Assembly (NCBI RefSeq): GCF_020829595.1
Contig: NZ_JAIVFW010000018.1
Location: forward strand, 47,001-111,000
Direction: 5' to 3'
DNA: 64,000 nucleotides
Source of the DNA: Nostoc sp. CHAB 5844
GTDB lineage: Bacteria > Cyanobacteriota > Cyanobacteriia > Cyanobacteriales > Nostocaceae
This document shows, one piece after another, positions 34,101-43,699 of this stretch. Every line of letters starts with the position of its first letter. The stretch's first letter is position 1. Under the pieces are notes generated by a model, which ran no database searches, was not told the DNA's origin, and saw nothing but the letters and a program-made list of their open reading frames with translations. The position numbers were made by a program, and so were the translations under genes.

Positions 34101-35597
34101 ATGACTTCTCCCCTAGTTGCAAATGCTGCTCAAGCGCGTCAGACAAAACAGCGATTCGCCAAGCCAGAGGATCAACTGTCTTATGAATTAGGTAAGGCAG
34201 TTCAAGAATTGCCACCACTTTATACAAGATTGTTAGCAGGGACTATCAGTTTAGCTTTATTTGGCACGATCGCCTGGGCGCATTTCTCTGAAATCGATGA
34301 AGTGGCAATCGCCCAAGGGGAATTAATTGCATCTACACAAGTCAGGCCAGTTACATCCTTGGGTAATGGATTGATTATGGCGGTGAAAGTCAAAGAAGGC
34401 GATCGCGTTACCAAAAATCAAGTGTTGGTTCAACGCGATCCCGACTTTCAAAAAACAGATGTAAACCGCCTGACTGAATCCAGCAAGTTGATTAAGGATG
34501 ACTTAGAACGCTTGGATGTAGAACGCGTTGGTGGTAAAAGCACTGGCGAGAAACTTCAAGATGAACTTTTAATTGCCCGTTTGCGCGATTATCAAGCACG
34601 TCAAGCAGCCGCAGAAGCAGAAGCAAATCGCCAACGCGCCCTCTTTGAGGGAGCAAAAGTACGCTTGGCTCGCTTGCGAGAAAATTTAGATACTGCCAAA
34701 ACTGCCTTAGTTAATTCCAAAGCTAACTTAGTGAATGCGAAAAATATCAGCGAAAAAGTCAAAGAAGCATTAGCGATCGCTCAAAATAGAGAAGAAAAAC
34801 TCCGCACCTTGATTACTCCTGGGGCTGTCCCCAGAGTTGATTACTTGGAAGCACAAGAAAGATTAAACCGTGCCAACACAGAAGTCACTCGATCAGAAGA
34901 TGAAGTGACTAACGCCAACAATAGAGTCACAGAAGCGCAAGATCGAGTTTTATCCCTAGAAAAAGATATTGCGGCCCAAGCGCAAGAAATCCGCCAGGCC
35001 GAAGAAGCTTTTCAAGCGGCGCGTAATCAAGCACAGCGTGTATCATCTGAGCGTCAAAGCGAAATATTGACTCAGATGAATAAGCGTAAAGAAGAATTTA
35101 CTACCGTTTCTGGTCAATTAGCCCAGGCGAAAAAGCAACAAGAAGGAGAAACTATCAAAGCTCCTGTAGCTGGTACAATCTACAGAATCAAGGCCACCAA
35201 AGGCCCTGTACAAGCAGGAGAAGAATTACTGTCTATCTTGCCCGATGGGGAAGAGTTGCAGCTAGAGGTGAAAGTTCTCAATCGCGATATTGGATTTATT
35301 CGCCCTGGTATGAAAGCCAAGGTGAAAATGGCTACTTTCCCTTTCCAGGAATTCGGTACTATTGATGGCACAGTAGTACAAGTTAGCCCGAATGCAGTAG
35401 TTGATAAAGACTTAGGCTTAGTTTTTCCCACCAGAGTTCAAATGAATAAACATTCCATCGATGTGCGGGGTAAAGAAGTAGTATTTACTCCAGGTATGGC
35501 TGCTACAGGCGAAATTGTCACTCGTAAGAAGTCAATTTTAACTTTCATCATCGAACCTGTAACTCGCAGATTTAGCGAAGCTTTTTCTGTTAGGTAA
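34101..35597 (+). CDS. HlyD-family periplasmic adaptor (type I secretion-like)
   Basis: The 498-residue protein has a cytoplasmic N-terminus and one membrane helix (~40-62, LLAGTISLALFGTIAWAHF). The HlyD lipoyl half is GELIASTQVRPVTSLGNGLI, with a very long coiled-coil hairpin (~115-350), then the second half IKAPVAGTIYRIKATKGPVQAGEELLSILP and a beta-barrel C-terminus. It should bridge an inner-membrane ABC protease/exporter and TolC. No ABC gene adjoins it, so it is an orphan adaptor. Its length and NAAQARQTKQ-type N-terminus fit type I secretion adaptors rather than the shorter DevB proteins of this window. Confidence 0.85.
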   Translation: MTSPLVANAAQARQTKQRFAKPEDQLSYELGKAVQELPPLYTRLLAGTISLALFGTIAWAHFSEIDEVAIAQGELIASTQVRPVTSLGNGLIMAVKVKEGDRVTKNQVLVQRDPDFQKTDVNRLTESSKLIKDDLERLDVERVGGKSTGEKLQDELLIARLRDYQARQAAAEAEANRQRALFEGAKVRLARLRENLDTAKTALVNSKANLVNAKNISEKVKEALAIAQNREEKLRTLITPGAVPRVDYLEAQERLNRANTEVTRSEDEVTNANNRVTEAQDRVLSLEKDIAAQAQEIRQAEEAFQAARNQAQRVSSERQSEILTQMNKRKEEFTTVSGQLAQAKKQQEGETIKAPVAGTIYRIKATKGPVQAGEELLSILPDGEELQLEVKVLNRDIGFIRPGMKAKVKMATFPFQEFGTIDGTVVQVSPNAVVDKDLGLVFPTRVQMNKHSIDVRGKEVVFTPGMAATGEIVTRKKSILTFIIEPVTRRFSEAFSVR

Positions 35598-35787
35598 GTA
35601 GTTCAACCATAAATATAGTGAAAAGTCAATGGTCAATAGTCAACAGGACTTACGCAACTGGCACACAGAGATCGCTAAGTCCTGTTACTTTTGCCTTTTT
35701 GTACTAGGTATTTCTTTGGCTAGATGACTAGATGAGAAAAATACTGCTAAATAGCTGTGTTTTGTGCAGTTATTAGGACATTTTTCT

Positions 35788-36768
<981 letters not shown>

Positions 36769-37299
36769 GGAAGACCACTTAAAAATCATCAATAAGTTGG
36801 GTCGAAGAATAAGACCCAACCCATAATATTTTTGCAAGATTTTAGCTGTGTAAGGCTCTGACTTTTCACGTCATGTGGAAAAGCCGACGAAAAACCTAAC
36901 CCCCTAGCCCCCTTCCCGCGTCGGGAAGGGGGAAGATTCAAAGTCTCTCTCCTACAAGGAGAGAGATTTAGAGAGAGGTTTTCCAGATCCCGTGAAAAGT
37001 CAGGTGTAAGGCTACCTTATGACTTTTGTCTAACCGCACATTTATTTTTGCTTGACAGAGCTAACAGTAAAGTTTACATTAAGAAGTGTATATAAGTGTA
37101 AATTTAGCAGTTATAACCAATAACCTTCTTCAACTTACTAAGTTGCCTGTATTAATGGGCAATTCATAGTTGAGCAGCACTACATAAGATAGAAAGATTT
37201 AATTTTTGTAAGTGTCTGCCTTGATATATGTCTTGCCTAAGCACATTTTTGAACTTACAATTAAACATAACGAGCGTTCGATATAAATAAATTTGTCTC
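36769..37299. other. Non-coding interval holding a MITE and the tetR promoter region
   Basis: The 531-base interval contains the 146-bp inverted-repeat element (36858-37003), and an AT-rich region before the TetR gene with the imperfect palindrome cgagcgttcgat near 37270. No gene is seen. Confidence 0.5.
36858..37003. mobile_element. 146-bp MITE-like element with 13-bp TIRs and 10-bp target duplication
   Basis: The ends ctgacttttcacg (36858-36870) and cgtgaaaagtcag (36991-37003) are perfect inverted repeats. They are flanked by identical direct repeats gtgtaaggct (36848-36857 and 37004-37013). The interior holds the hairpins ccccttcccg/cgggaagggg and tctctctcct/aggagagaga. It has no coding capacity and is probably mobilised in trans. 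Confidence 0.8.
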
Positions 37300-37890
37300 A
37301 TGCCCAAGATTGTTGACCATGACCAATACCGTAAAGAACTTCTGTGCAAATGCTTTGATTTATTTGCCCAAAAAGGTTATGGCTCCATTACCATGCGTCA
37401 GATTGCTCAAGGTATGGGAGTTTCGACAGGGACTTTGTATCACTACTTTTCTAGTAAAGAAGCGTTATTTGAACAATTAGTAGAGGAGATTTCGCAGCAG
37501 GATGTGAGTGCAGCGTTAGCAGAGTTAGAGGGAACAGAAACACTGCAAGAAGCGATGGCAGCGCTAGGAAGATATTTAGTCAAAAACGAAGATTACTTTA
37601 TTAAATGGACGTTTGTTTGGGTTGATTTTTGCCAGCATCAAGACTCAAAAAAAATGCTGAATCAGAGCAGTGTTTTTAAACGTGCCAATCAACGTTATCA
37701 GCAAGCTGCTTGTAAGTTTTTGGGAGTTCAAGATAAAGTTTTGGCTTCTTTTATTTTGAGCTTTGTCAATGGTTTAATTCTGGAAAAATTATGGGGTGAT
37801 GAAACAATTGATTTTGTTGAACAATGCACTTTGCTGGGAAAAATGTTGACAGTTTATTTACAACAGAACGTTACTAGTTCTGTTAATTAG
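37300..37890 (+). CDS. TetR-family transcriptional regulator
   Basis: The 196-residue protein has an N-terminal helix-turn-helix (~10-57: CFDLFAQKGYGSITMRQIAQ, GVSTGTLYHYFSSKEALFEQL) of classic TetR form. A helical ligand-binding domain is rich in Trp and Phe (WTFVWVDFCQHQ). It lies 33 bases upstream of the devB-type gene on the same strand, so it probably autoregulates and controls this exporter in response to a small hydrophobic ligand. The operator is not defined; the partly symmetric sequence near 37270 is a candidate. Confidence 0.9.
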   Translation: MPKIVDHDQYRKELLCKCFDLFAQKGYGSITMRQIAQGMGVSTGTLYHYFSSKEALFEQLVEEISQQDVSAALAELEGTETLQEAMAALGRYLVKNEDYFIKWTFVWVDFCQHQDSKKMLNQSSVFKRANQRYQQAACKFLGVQDKVLASFILSFVNGLILEKLWGDETIDFVEQCTLLGKMLTVYLQQNVTSSVN

Positions 37891-37923
37891 AGAGTTCATG
37901 ATTGCTATTTTCTAGAGGGGAAT

Positions 37924-39210
37924 ATGGGACAAAATCTGCTATTAAAACCTGCCAATAAAAAATTACTGGGTTTAGTAATTGCGGCTACGGCAATTACAGG
38001 TGGAATTGTGGTTTATGGTATTTCTCAGTTTGGGCAAGTTGGCCGAACTGCTTCTCAGGAACCGACTGTAATAACATCTGCACCCAAAGTCACAGCCTTA
38101 GGCAGACTAGAACCAGAAGCAGAAGTAATTAGCTTATCTGCGCCATTGGTTTTAGACGGCGATCGCATCTTAGAAATGCGCGTTAAAGAAGGTGATATTG
38201 TTCAAGCTGGGCAGATAGTAGCAATTTTAGATTCGCGCGATCGTTTAGAAACAGCCGTACTTCAAGCCCAAAAACAAGTGCGAGTCGCCCAAGCCAAACT
38301 TGACCAAGTCAAAGCTGGTGCGAAAGTTGGCGAGATTCAAGCACAAAAAGCCAGCATCGAACGCTTACAAGCCCAATCTCAAGGAGATTCCATTGGGCAA
38401 CGAGAAGCGATCGCCCGCATAGAAGCCCAATGGCAAGGTGATAGAATCGCCCAAGCAGCAGCAATTAGGAAGCTAGAAGCAGAACTCAGCAACGCCCAAG
38501 CTGAATATAAACGTTATCAAAAACTATATAGCGAAGGTGCAATTTCTAATTCTGCCTTTGACAGTAAACGCCTGATTGTCGAGACAGCAAAACAACAACT
38601 AGACGAAGCCAAAGCAGTTTTGGCGCGAATTAACTCCACCGCCAGCCGACAACTAGCCGAGGCCAAAGTTTCCCTAGCCCGAATTAACGCCACTGGTAAC
38701 AAGCAAGTCAGCGAAGCCAAAGCCACACTCACCAGTATTGCCGAAGTCCGACCCGTGGATGTGCAAGCCGCCAGAACGGAAGTAGAAAATGCGATCGCCG
38801 CACTCAAACGCGCCCAAACTGACTTACAAGCAGCTTATATCAAAGCGCCAATGGCCGGACAGATACTCAAAATTCGTACACGAGTCGGCGAAAAAATGAG
38901 TGATGACGGCATTGCAGACTTAGCGCAAACCGAACAGATGATTGCAGTTGCAGAAGTCTATCAAACTGACATCAGCAAAGTCAAACTCGGACAATCAGCA
39001 GTAGTTACTAGCCAAGCCTTTAATGGAGAACTGCGCGGCGAAGTTTTCTACATTGGTTTACAGGTAAACCGCCAAAACGTTTTCAGCAATCAACCTGGAG
39101 AAAACTTAGATAGCCGAGTTGTGGAAGTGAAAATTCGCCTGAATCCTGAAGACAGTAAAAAAGTTGCTTCTTTTACCAACTTACAAGTGCAAACAGCAAT
39201 TGAAATTTAA
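37924..39210 (+). CDS. devB: DevB-type membrane fusion protein (second exporter)
   Basis: The 428-residue protein is similar to the HgdB gene in this window. It has a membrane anchor (~14-34), ALGRLEPEAEVISLSAP, a coiled coil with duplicated QGDxIxQxxAIxxIEA and ARINSTASRQLAEAKVS / ARINATGNKQVSEAKAT units (~110-290), YIKAPMAGQILKIRTRVGE and a beta-barrel tail. It acts as periplasmic adaptor of the DevBCA exporter formed with the next two genes and TolC. The coiled coil is ~25 residues longer than HgdB because of the duplicated units. TetR control and position away from known heterocyst genes suggest a paralogue of the heterocyst devBCA rather than the classical one. Confidence 0.85.
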   Translation: MGQNLLLKPANKKLLGLVIAATAITGGIVVYGISQFGQVGRTASQEPTVITSAPKVTALGRLEPEAEVISLSAPLVLDGDRILEMRVKEGDIVQAGQIVAILDSRDRLETAVLQAQKQVRVAQAKLDQVKAGAKVGEIQAQKASIERLQAQSQGDSIGQREAIARIEAQWQGDRIAQAAAIRKLEAELSNAQAEYKRYQKLYSEGAISNSAFDSKRLIVETAKQQLDEAKAVLARINSTASRQLAEAKVSLARINATGNKQVSEAKATLTSIAEVRPVDVQAARTEVENAIAALKRAQTDLQAAYIKAPMAGQILKIRTRVGEKMSDDGIADLAQTEQMIAVAEVYQTDISKVKLGQSAVVTSQAFNGELRGEVFYIGLQVNRQNVFSNQPGENLDSRVVEVKIRLNPEDSKKVASFTNLQVQTAIEI

Positions 39211-39297
39211 AAAAGTATGAAGTGTGAAGTATGAAGTATGAAATTTTATCGTTGAGTCTTTTGACAAATGACAAATGACCATTGACCATTGACCAAT
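39211..39297 (+). repeat. STRR-type repeats in the devB-devC spacer
   Basis: The spacer has agtatga/agtgtga units (39214-39242), then aaatgac and cattgac units (39263-39297). It matches in composition and place the hgdB-hgdC spacer. Confidence 0.75.
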
Positions 39298-40458
39298 ATG
39301 AAACTATTTCTCAAAACGCCGTTAGCATGGCGACAGTTATTAAAAGAAAGAACTCGTCTATTGGTAGCAGTCGCAGGTATTACCTTTGCCGATATGCTGA
39401 TATTTATTCAGATGGGTTTTGAAGGGGCATTGTTTGATGCAGCGATAAAACCACATCGCAGTTTACAAGCAGATTTAGTGTTAATAAATCCCCAATTTCA
39501 GACTCTGTTTTCTGTCAAAAGCTTTTCCAGAGAACGACTGTATCAAACATTAGGTTACGATGGTGTGCAGTCAGTGAATCCAGTTTATATTGGCACTGGA
39601 CAATGGCGAAATCCCGAAACACGTTTAGAACGTGCCATCTTAGTTTGGGGTATCGATCCGGCAAAATCTGCGTTTAATTTTCCTGAAATTCAACAAAACT
39701 TAGATTTAATCAAACCGTTGAATCAAGTTTTATTTGACCAAGCAGGTCGTCCAGAATACGGTGCTGTAGGGGAGATTTTTCAGAAAACAGGCAAGTTTGA
39801 CACGGAATTGAACAATAAAACTGTCAGAGTCAAAGGTATTTTCAGTAATGGTGCGTCTTTTGCTGCTGATGGTAACGTGATTACCAGTGACTCTACCTTT
39901 TTACAAATTTTTCCCGAACGGAAACCAGACCGCATCGAGGTTGGGTTAATTAGTCTCAAACCAGATGCCAACCCTAAAACGGTACAATCGCAACTTGTAG
40001 CTGGATTACCCAAGGATGTCAGTGTTCTAACTCCAGAAGAATTTGCTCAAATCGAAAAAGCTTATTGGTCTAGTGGTACAGGGATTGGTTTTATTTTCGG
40101 TTTGGGTGTGGGAGTTGGTTTTATTGTCGGCATCGTCATTGTCTACCAAATTCTCTACTCTGATGTATCTGACCATTTGCCAGAATACGCTACCCTCAAA
40201 GCAATGGGTTATACTGATCGCTATCTGTTGGTAGTTTTATTTCAAGAAGCATTATTTCTCGCTTTCTTAGGTTTTATTCCGGCATTTTTCTTTTCTTTAG
40301 GTTTGTATCAACTCGCCTACACTGCCACAATGTTGCCCATCTTCATGAATTTGCAACGAGCAATTACTGTGTTTATTTTAACCGTAGTCATGTGTACAGC
40401 ATCCGGGGCGATCGCTATGCGTAAACTCAGTGCAGCCGACCCTGCAGATATTTTCTAA
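39298..40458 (+). CDS. devC: DevC-type ABC exporter permease (second exporter)
   Basis: A 386-residue permease is read from the ATG at 39298 (a TTG 9 bases upstream falls inside a repeat unit and is unlikely). It has one N-terminal helix (~18-40), a periplasmic domain with SFSRERLYQTLGYDGVQSV and SFAADGNVITSDSTFL, three C-terminal helices, and the ADPADIF terminus shared with HgdC. It forms the membrane channel of the DevBCA-type exporter. The ATPase gene follows 13 bases on, completing the B-C-A order. Confidence 0.85.
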   Translation: MKLFLKTPLAWRQLLKERTRLLVAVAGITFADMLIFIQMGFEGALFDAAIKPHRSLQADLVLINPQFQTLFSVKSFSRERLYQTLGYDGVQSVNPVYIGTGQWRNPETRLERAILVWGIDPAKSAFNFPEIQQNLDLIKPLNQVLFDQAGRPEYGAVGEIFQKTGKFDTELNNKTVRVKGIFSNGASFAADGNVITSDSTFLQIFPERKPDRIEVGLISLKPDANPKTVQSQLVAGLPKDVSVLTPEEFAQIEKAYWSSGTGIGFIFGLGVGVGFIVGIVIVYQILYSDVSDHLPEYATLKAMGYTDRYLLVVLFQEALFLAFLGFIPAFFFSLGLYQLAYTATMLPIFMNLQRAITVFILTVVMCTASGAIAMRKLSAADPADIF

Positions 40459-40471
40459 CAATCAAACTTTT

Positions 40472-41221
40472 ATGTTACAAAAATCTCTGCCAATAAATTC
40501 CTCCGACTCACTCGCTAATTTAGAACCTGTAATTGCCGTCCGTAACCTGAATCATTACTTTGGTGAAGGTGGACTAAAAAAACAAGTTTTATTTGATATT
40601 AATTTAGAAATTAACGCAAGTGAAATTGTAATTATGACCGGGCCATCCGGTTCTGGCAAAACTACTTTGTTGACTTTACTGGGTGGACTACGTTCTGCTC
40701 AAGAAGGTAGTTTAAAAATTTTAGGACAAGAAATTTGTGGAGTCAGTAAACGAAAATTGACAGTACTCCGTCGTCAGATTGGTTATATTTTTCAGGCGCA
40801 TAATTTGATGACCTTTCTGACAGCCAAAGAAAATGTGCGGATGTCTTTAGAATTGCATGATGAACATCTTAATCAAGATATTGATGCCAAAGCGATCGCC
40901 ATGCTAGAAACAGTTGGCTTATCAGAACGTGTAAATTATTACCCAGAGAAACTTTCTGGAGGACAAAAACAACGAGTAGCGATCGCGCGTGCTTTAGTCA
41001 GCCATCCTAAAATTGTTTTAGCCGACGAACCTACAGCCGCACTCGATAAAAAGTCTGGACGCGATGTTGTGGAATTAATGCAGAAACTCGCCAAAGAACA
41101 AGGCTGTACAATTTTGTTAGTTACTCACGACAACCGCATCCTTGACATTGCCGATCGCATCATATATATGGAAGATGGATTACTGAAAAGTGATGGTGTA
41201 GATGGAGAGAATCACTATTGA
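40472..41221 (+). CDS. devA: DevA-type ABC transporter ATPase
   Basis: A 249-residue ATPase is read from the ATG at 40472; an upstream extension to 40430 overlaps devC and is unlikely. It has Walker A GPSGSGKT, the Q-loop in IFQAHNLM, the signature KLSGGQKQR, Walker B IVLADEPTAALD and the H-loop His in LVTHDNR. This is the MacB/LolD-type group that energises DevC permeases. It is the only such ATPase in the window, though two DevBC pairs exist, so it might also serve HgdBC (inference). Confidence 0.9.
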   Translation: MLQKSLPINSSDSLANLEPVIAVRNLNHYFGEGGLKKQVLFDINLEINASEIVIMTGPSGSGKTTLLTLLGGLRSAQEGSLKILGQEICGVSKRKLTVLRRQIGYIFQAHNLMTFLTAKENVRMSLELHDEHLNQDIDAKAIAMLETVGLSERVNYYPEKLSGGQKQRVAIARALVSHPKIVLADEPTAALDKKSGRDVVELMQKLAKEQGCTILLVTHDNRILDIADRIIYMEDGLLKSDGVDGENHY

Positions 41222-41248
41222 CCATTGACCATTGACTCTTGACAAAAA
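41222..41248 (+). repeat. cattgac heptamer repeats between devA and exbB-like gene
   Basis: Three units (cattgac, cattgac, tcttgac) fill the short spacer. They belong to the same family as those at 24829 and 39263. Confidence 0.6.
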
Positions 41249-41878
41249 ATGCAGATTAGTAATTTATTTACGGCTGGTGGCGTGGTCATGTGGCCACTGC
41301 TGGGATTCTCTTTGTTAGCTGTGGCGCTGATTATTGAACGTGTCCTATTTTGGGTCAAAATTACCAATCGCCAAAATCGTGTTGTCAAAGAAGTGCTAAA
41401 GCTTTATCGCTTAGATAATGTGATTGGTGCTATAAATCAATTGCAGCAAAATACAGATTTACCCATCGCTCGGATTTTTCTAGCAGCTTTAGAATTAGAA
41501 GAACCCACACCAGAGGAATTTCGTTTAGCGCTAGAAAGTGAAGCGCAAGCTGAAATACCCTTACTCAAACGCTTTCAAAATATTTTTGATACAATAATCG
41601 GCCTGGCACCTTTGTTAGGTCTTTTGGGTACAGTTTTAGGATTAATTACTTCCTTTGCTTCTCTCAATATTGGTGATGTGGGAGGTACAACAACAGTAGG
41701 TGTCACCGCCGGGATTAGTGAAGCGTTGGTATCTACAGCATCGGGATTAGTAGTGGCTATTTTTACACTTTTGTTTGCAAATACCTTCCGAGGTCTCTAC
41801 CAGCGCCAACTTGCACGAATTCAAGAGTATGGCGGACAGTTAGAATTACTCTACCGCCGTCGTTATGAAAGAGGATGA
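41249..41878 (+). CDS. MotA/TolQ/ExbB-type proton channel protein
   Basis: The 209-residue protein has three membrane helices. The first is at ~13-33 (VVMWPLLGFSLLAVALIIERVLF), and the others are at ~112-135 and ~150-175 with the ExbB signatures APLLGLLGTVLGLITSF and GISEALVSTASGLVVAI. ExbB/TolQ proteins form the proton channel that energises TonB or Tol systems with an ExbD/TolR partner. No ExbD gene follows here, so its partner must be elsewhere. It lies 27 bases after devA and may be co-transcribed with the exporter. Confidence 0.85.
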   Translation: MQISNLFTAGGVVMWPLLGFSLLAVALIIERVLFWVKITNRQNRVVKEVLKLYRLDNVIGAINQLQQNTDLPIARIFLAALELEEPTPEEFRLALESEAQAEIPLLKRFQNIFDTIIGLAPLLGLLGTVLGLITSFASLNIGDVGGTTTVGVTAGISEALVSTASGLVVAIFTLLFANTFRGLYQRQLARIQEYGGQLELLYRRRYERG

Positions 41879-41931
41879 ATTCTATTGTTAGCTAAAGTGC
41901 TATTTGAGTAAAAATTATCTGAATATTAGAA

Positions 41932-42426
41932 TTAGTCTAATTCCCCGACATCTCGTAGCACTGCATCAATGAGGCTAGGTCGGATATAAATTCCATTGTT
42001 GCGTAACTGCTCAATATATACTTTAACCTCAACAATTAAGCCTGCTTTTTTTGCCTTACGCAAAATTCCAAGTGTACCAATTCGGCGAATTCCTAAACGT
42101 TCTGCAACCCGTCGTGCTTGAGCATCGTCCAAAAGTACAGTACTATCTGGGATGGACTGAGCCAAAGCAATAGCTTCAGCTTCTCCCAGATCAACTAGTA
42201 TGGACAATGGTTCTAACATCAGAGCTTCAGGGGTTTGAATTTCCAGCCACGTTAATTGACTGACTGCTTGTGAACCAGGTAAACCTACGCCTTGAACTGT
42301 TACTTCGTTCCATACAGATGGAGGAAGTAGTATTCGCTGATACAGTTGGGGTAAAAGTTCCAGTTGCGCGATAATTGATAAGGAAATGAGGGGACTGCTA
42401 TCAGCAACAATGACAGAGTTAATCAT
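41932..42426 (-). CDS. DUF3368 PIN-like protein (toxin candidate)
   Basis: The 164-residue protein starts from the ATG at 42426 (MINSVIVADSSPLISLSII). It has the PIN-like DUF3368 pattern: Asp in VIVADSSPLI, PPSVWNEV, LGEAEAIALA and LLDDAQARRVAERLGI, GTLGILRKAKKAG. The acidic residues would form the metal site of an RNase. The gene overlaps the end of the UPF0175 gene by 8 bases (stop TAA at 42419-42421), a common toxin-antitoxin arrangement with the antitoxin first. Function is inferred from family and pairing. Confidence 0.8.
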   Translation of the reverse strand: MINSVIVADSSPLISLSIIAQLELLPQLYQRILLPPSVWNEVTVQGVGLPGSQAVSQLTWLEIQTPEALMLEPLSILVDLGEAEAIALAQSIPDSTVLLDDAQARRVAERLGIRRIGTLGILRKAKKAGLIVEVKVYIEQLRNNGIYIRPSLIDAVLRDVGELD

Positions 42427-42670
42427 CACTCAATTCGTCAGCGATTTGGTCATCATCTAGGTTAATAACAGGGACTTGTAAACGTCCTAGTTCGTACATA
42501 AATTGAGGTTTGTTCATACCGCAAAAAGCAGCGGCTTTACCAAGTGATAGTCGGCGTAGCTCGAATAGTTTAACTGCAAGTAAAAATGTGAGTTCTGCTT
42601 CTAAGGCTTGGGGTGATTTACCAGAGGTAATAAGTAAATCATCAGGATAATAAAGGGACAGAATGTGCAT
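42419..42670 (-). CDS. UPF0175 family protein (antitoxin candidate)
   Basis: The 83-residue protein (MHILSLYYPDDLL, AVKLFELRRLSLGKAAAFCGMNKPQFMYELGRLQVPVIN) is a helix-turn-helix protein of UPF0175, found in front of DUF3368 genes in cyanobacteria. The motif LSLGKAAxxxGMxxxxFxxxL is clear. It probably binds the partner and its own promoter. The acidic tail DDDQIADELSDD overlaps the toxin start. Confidence 0.8.
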   Translation of the reverse strand: MHILSLYYPDDLLITSGKSPQALEAELTFLLAVKLFELRRLSLGKAAAFCGMNKPQFMYELGRLQVPVINLDDDQIADELSDD

Positions 42671-42711
42671 GGTTTGTTGCTCGGTTCATGATCTTAATTA
42701 TGGTTGAATCC

Positions 42712-43608
42712 TCAGTTGATTCTTTCGGCTATTCTCAGTTTGGCAGAACGCGATCGCGGATTATTGGCAATTTCCGATTCTTGTGCAGTGATTGGCTTTT
42801 TAGTGATCACTCGTAGTAAGGGACAATTGCGTAAACCATGCTTAACTAAGCGGTCTTCTAAACTATGAAAACTGATAACAGCGATTCTCCCACCAGGAAC
42901 CAGCGCGTTTGGTGCTTTTTCTAAAAAAGTTTCTAAAGACTTTAACTCATCGTTGACCACAATTCGCAAAGCTTGAAAAGCACGGGTTGCAGGGTGAATT
43001 CTACCATAACGATATTTGGGTGGCACAGCCGATGCGATCGCTTCAGCTAGTTCTGTCGTCGTGTCAAATGGACGGCGTTCTATAATGCGTCTAGCTATGC
43101 GTCGAGATAGTCGTTCTTCACCATATTTAAAGAAAATATCTGCGAGTTCCGCTTCATCCCATTCATTAATCACATCAGCCGCAGTGAGTGAACCCTGCTT
43201 ATCCATCCGCATATCTAAACTGGCGGTATGGCGAAAGCTAAAACCTCGTTCTGGTGTATCTAACTGATAAGAACTCACTCCTAAATCGGCGAGAATACCG
43301 TTAAAAGTCGCTGCGGGAAACTGATAAGCAGCAAAGTTACTCCGAACAAATTTTACACGTTCGCCAAACTGGGCTAATTCTTTCCTGGCTGCGGCTAAAG
43401 CATCCTCATCTTGGTCAATTGCAGTTAACTGTACATCCGGTGCAGTTTGCAAAATCAAGCGACTGTGACCGCCACCGCCTACAGTTGTATCGAGATAATG
43501 ACCTCCCGCAGACACCGCCAAACCTGCAATTACTTCTTGCGGTAATACAGCTAAATGAGAAAATATCTGTTCGTCGATAGCCAGCGATGGGTAAGAATCA
43601 GAATTCAT
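42712..43608 (-). CDS. rsmH: 16S rRNA m4C1402 methyltransferase RsmH (MraW)
   Basis: A 298-residue protein is read from the ATG at 43608 (a frame extension to 43641 adds unlikely residues). SAM-site and family signatures are clear: [90 protein letters not shown] and [17 protein letters not shown]. It N4-methylates C1402 in the ribosomal P site. The length is normal for the family, though RsmH is often next to cell-division genes elsewhere and here stands alone. Confidence 0.95.
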   Translation of the reverse strand: MNSDSYPSLAIDEQIFSHLAVLPQEVIAGLAVSAGGHYLDTTVGGGGHSRLILQTAPDVQLTAIDQDEDALAAARKELAQFGERVKFVRSNFAAYQFPAATFNGILADLGVSSYQLDTPERGFSFRHTASLDMRMDKQGSLTAADVINEWDEAELADIFFKYGEERLSRRIARRIIERRPFDTTTELAEAIASAVPPKYRYGRIHPATRAFQALRIVVNDELKSLETFLEKAPNALVPGGRIAVISFHSLEDRLVKHGLRNCPLLRVITKKPITAQESEIANNPRSRSAKLRIAERIN

Positions 43609-43670
43609 TAGACTTGGAGAAAAAATCTGTAGTAATCGCACACAGATTTATTATCTATTCTTTTGTTGAT

Positions 43671-43699
43671 GTAGAGACGTTGCAATGTAGCGTCTCTAC
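43671..43699. repeat. 29-bp palindromic repeat, member 1
   Basis: gtagagacgttgcaatg / tagcgtctctac forms a hairpin in the gap between rsmH and the M48 gene. Closely related copies are at 53389, 55182 and 56805. Confidence 0.8.

Noticed and set aside
36858..37003. Reading the gc-rich hairpin as a terminator for the aldo/keto reductase
   Set aside because: The 13-bp terminal repeats and flanking 10-bp direct repeats fit a transposed element better, and there is no T-run.
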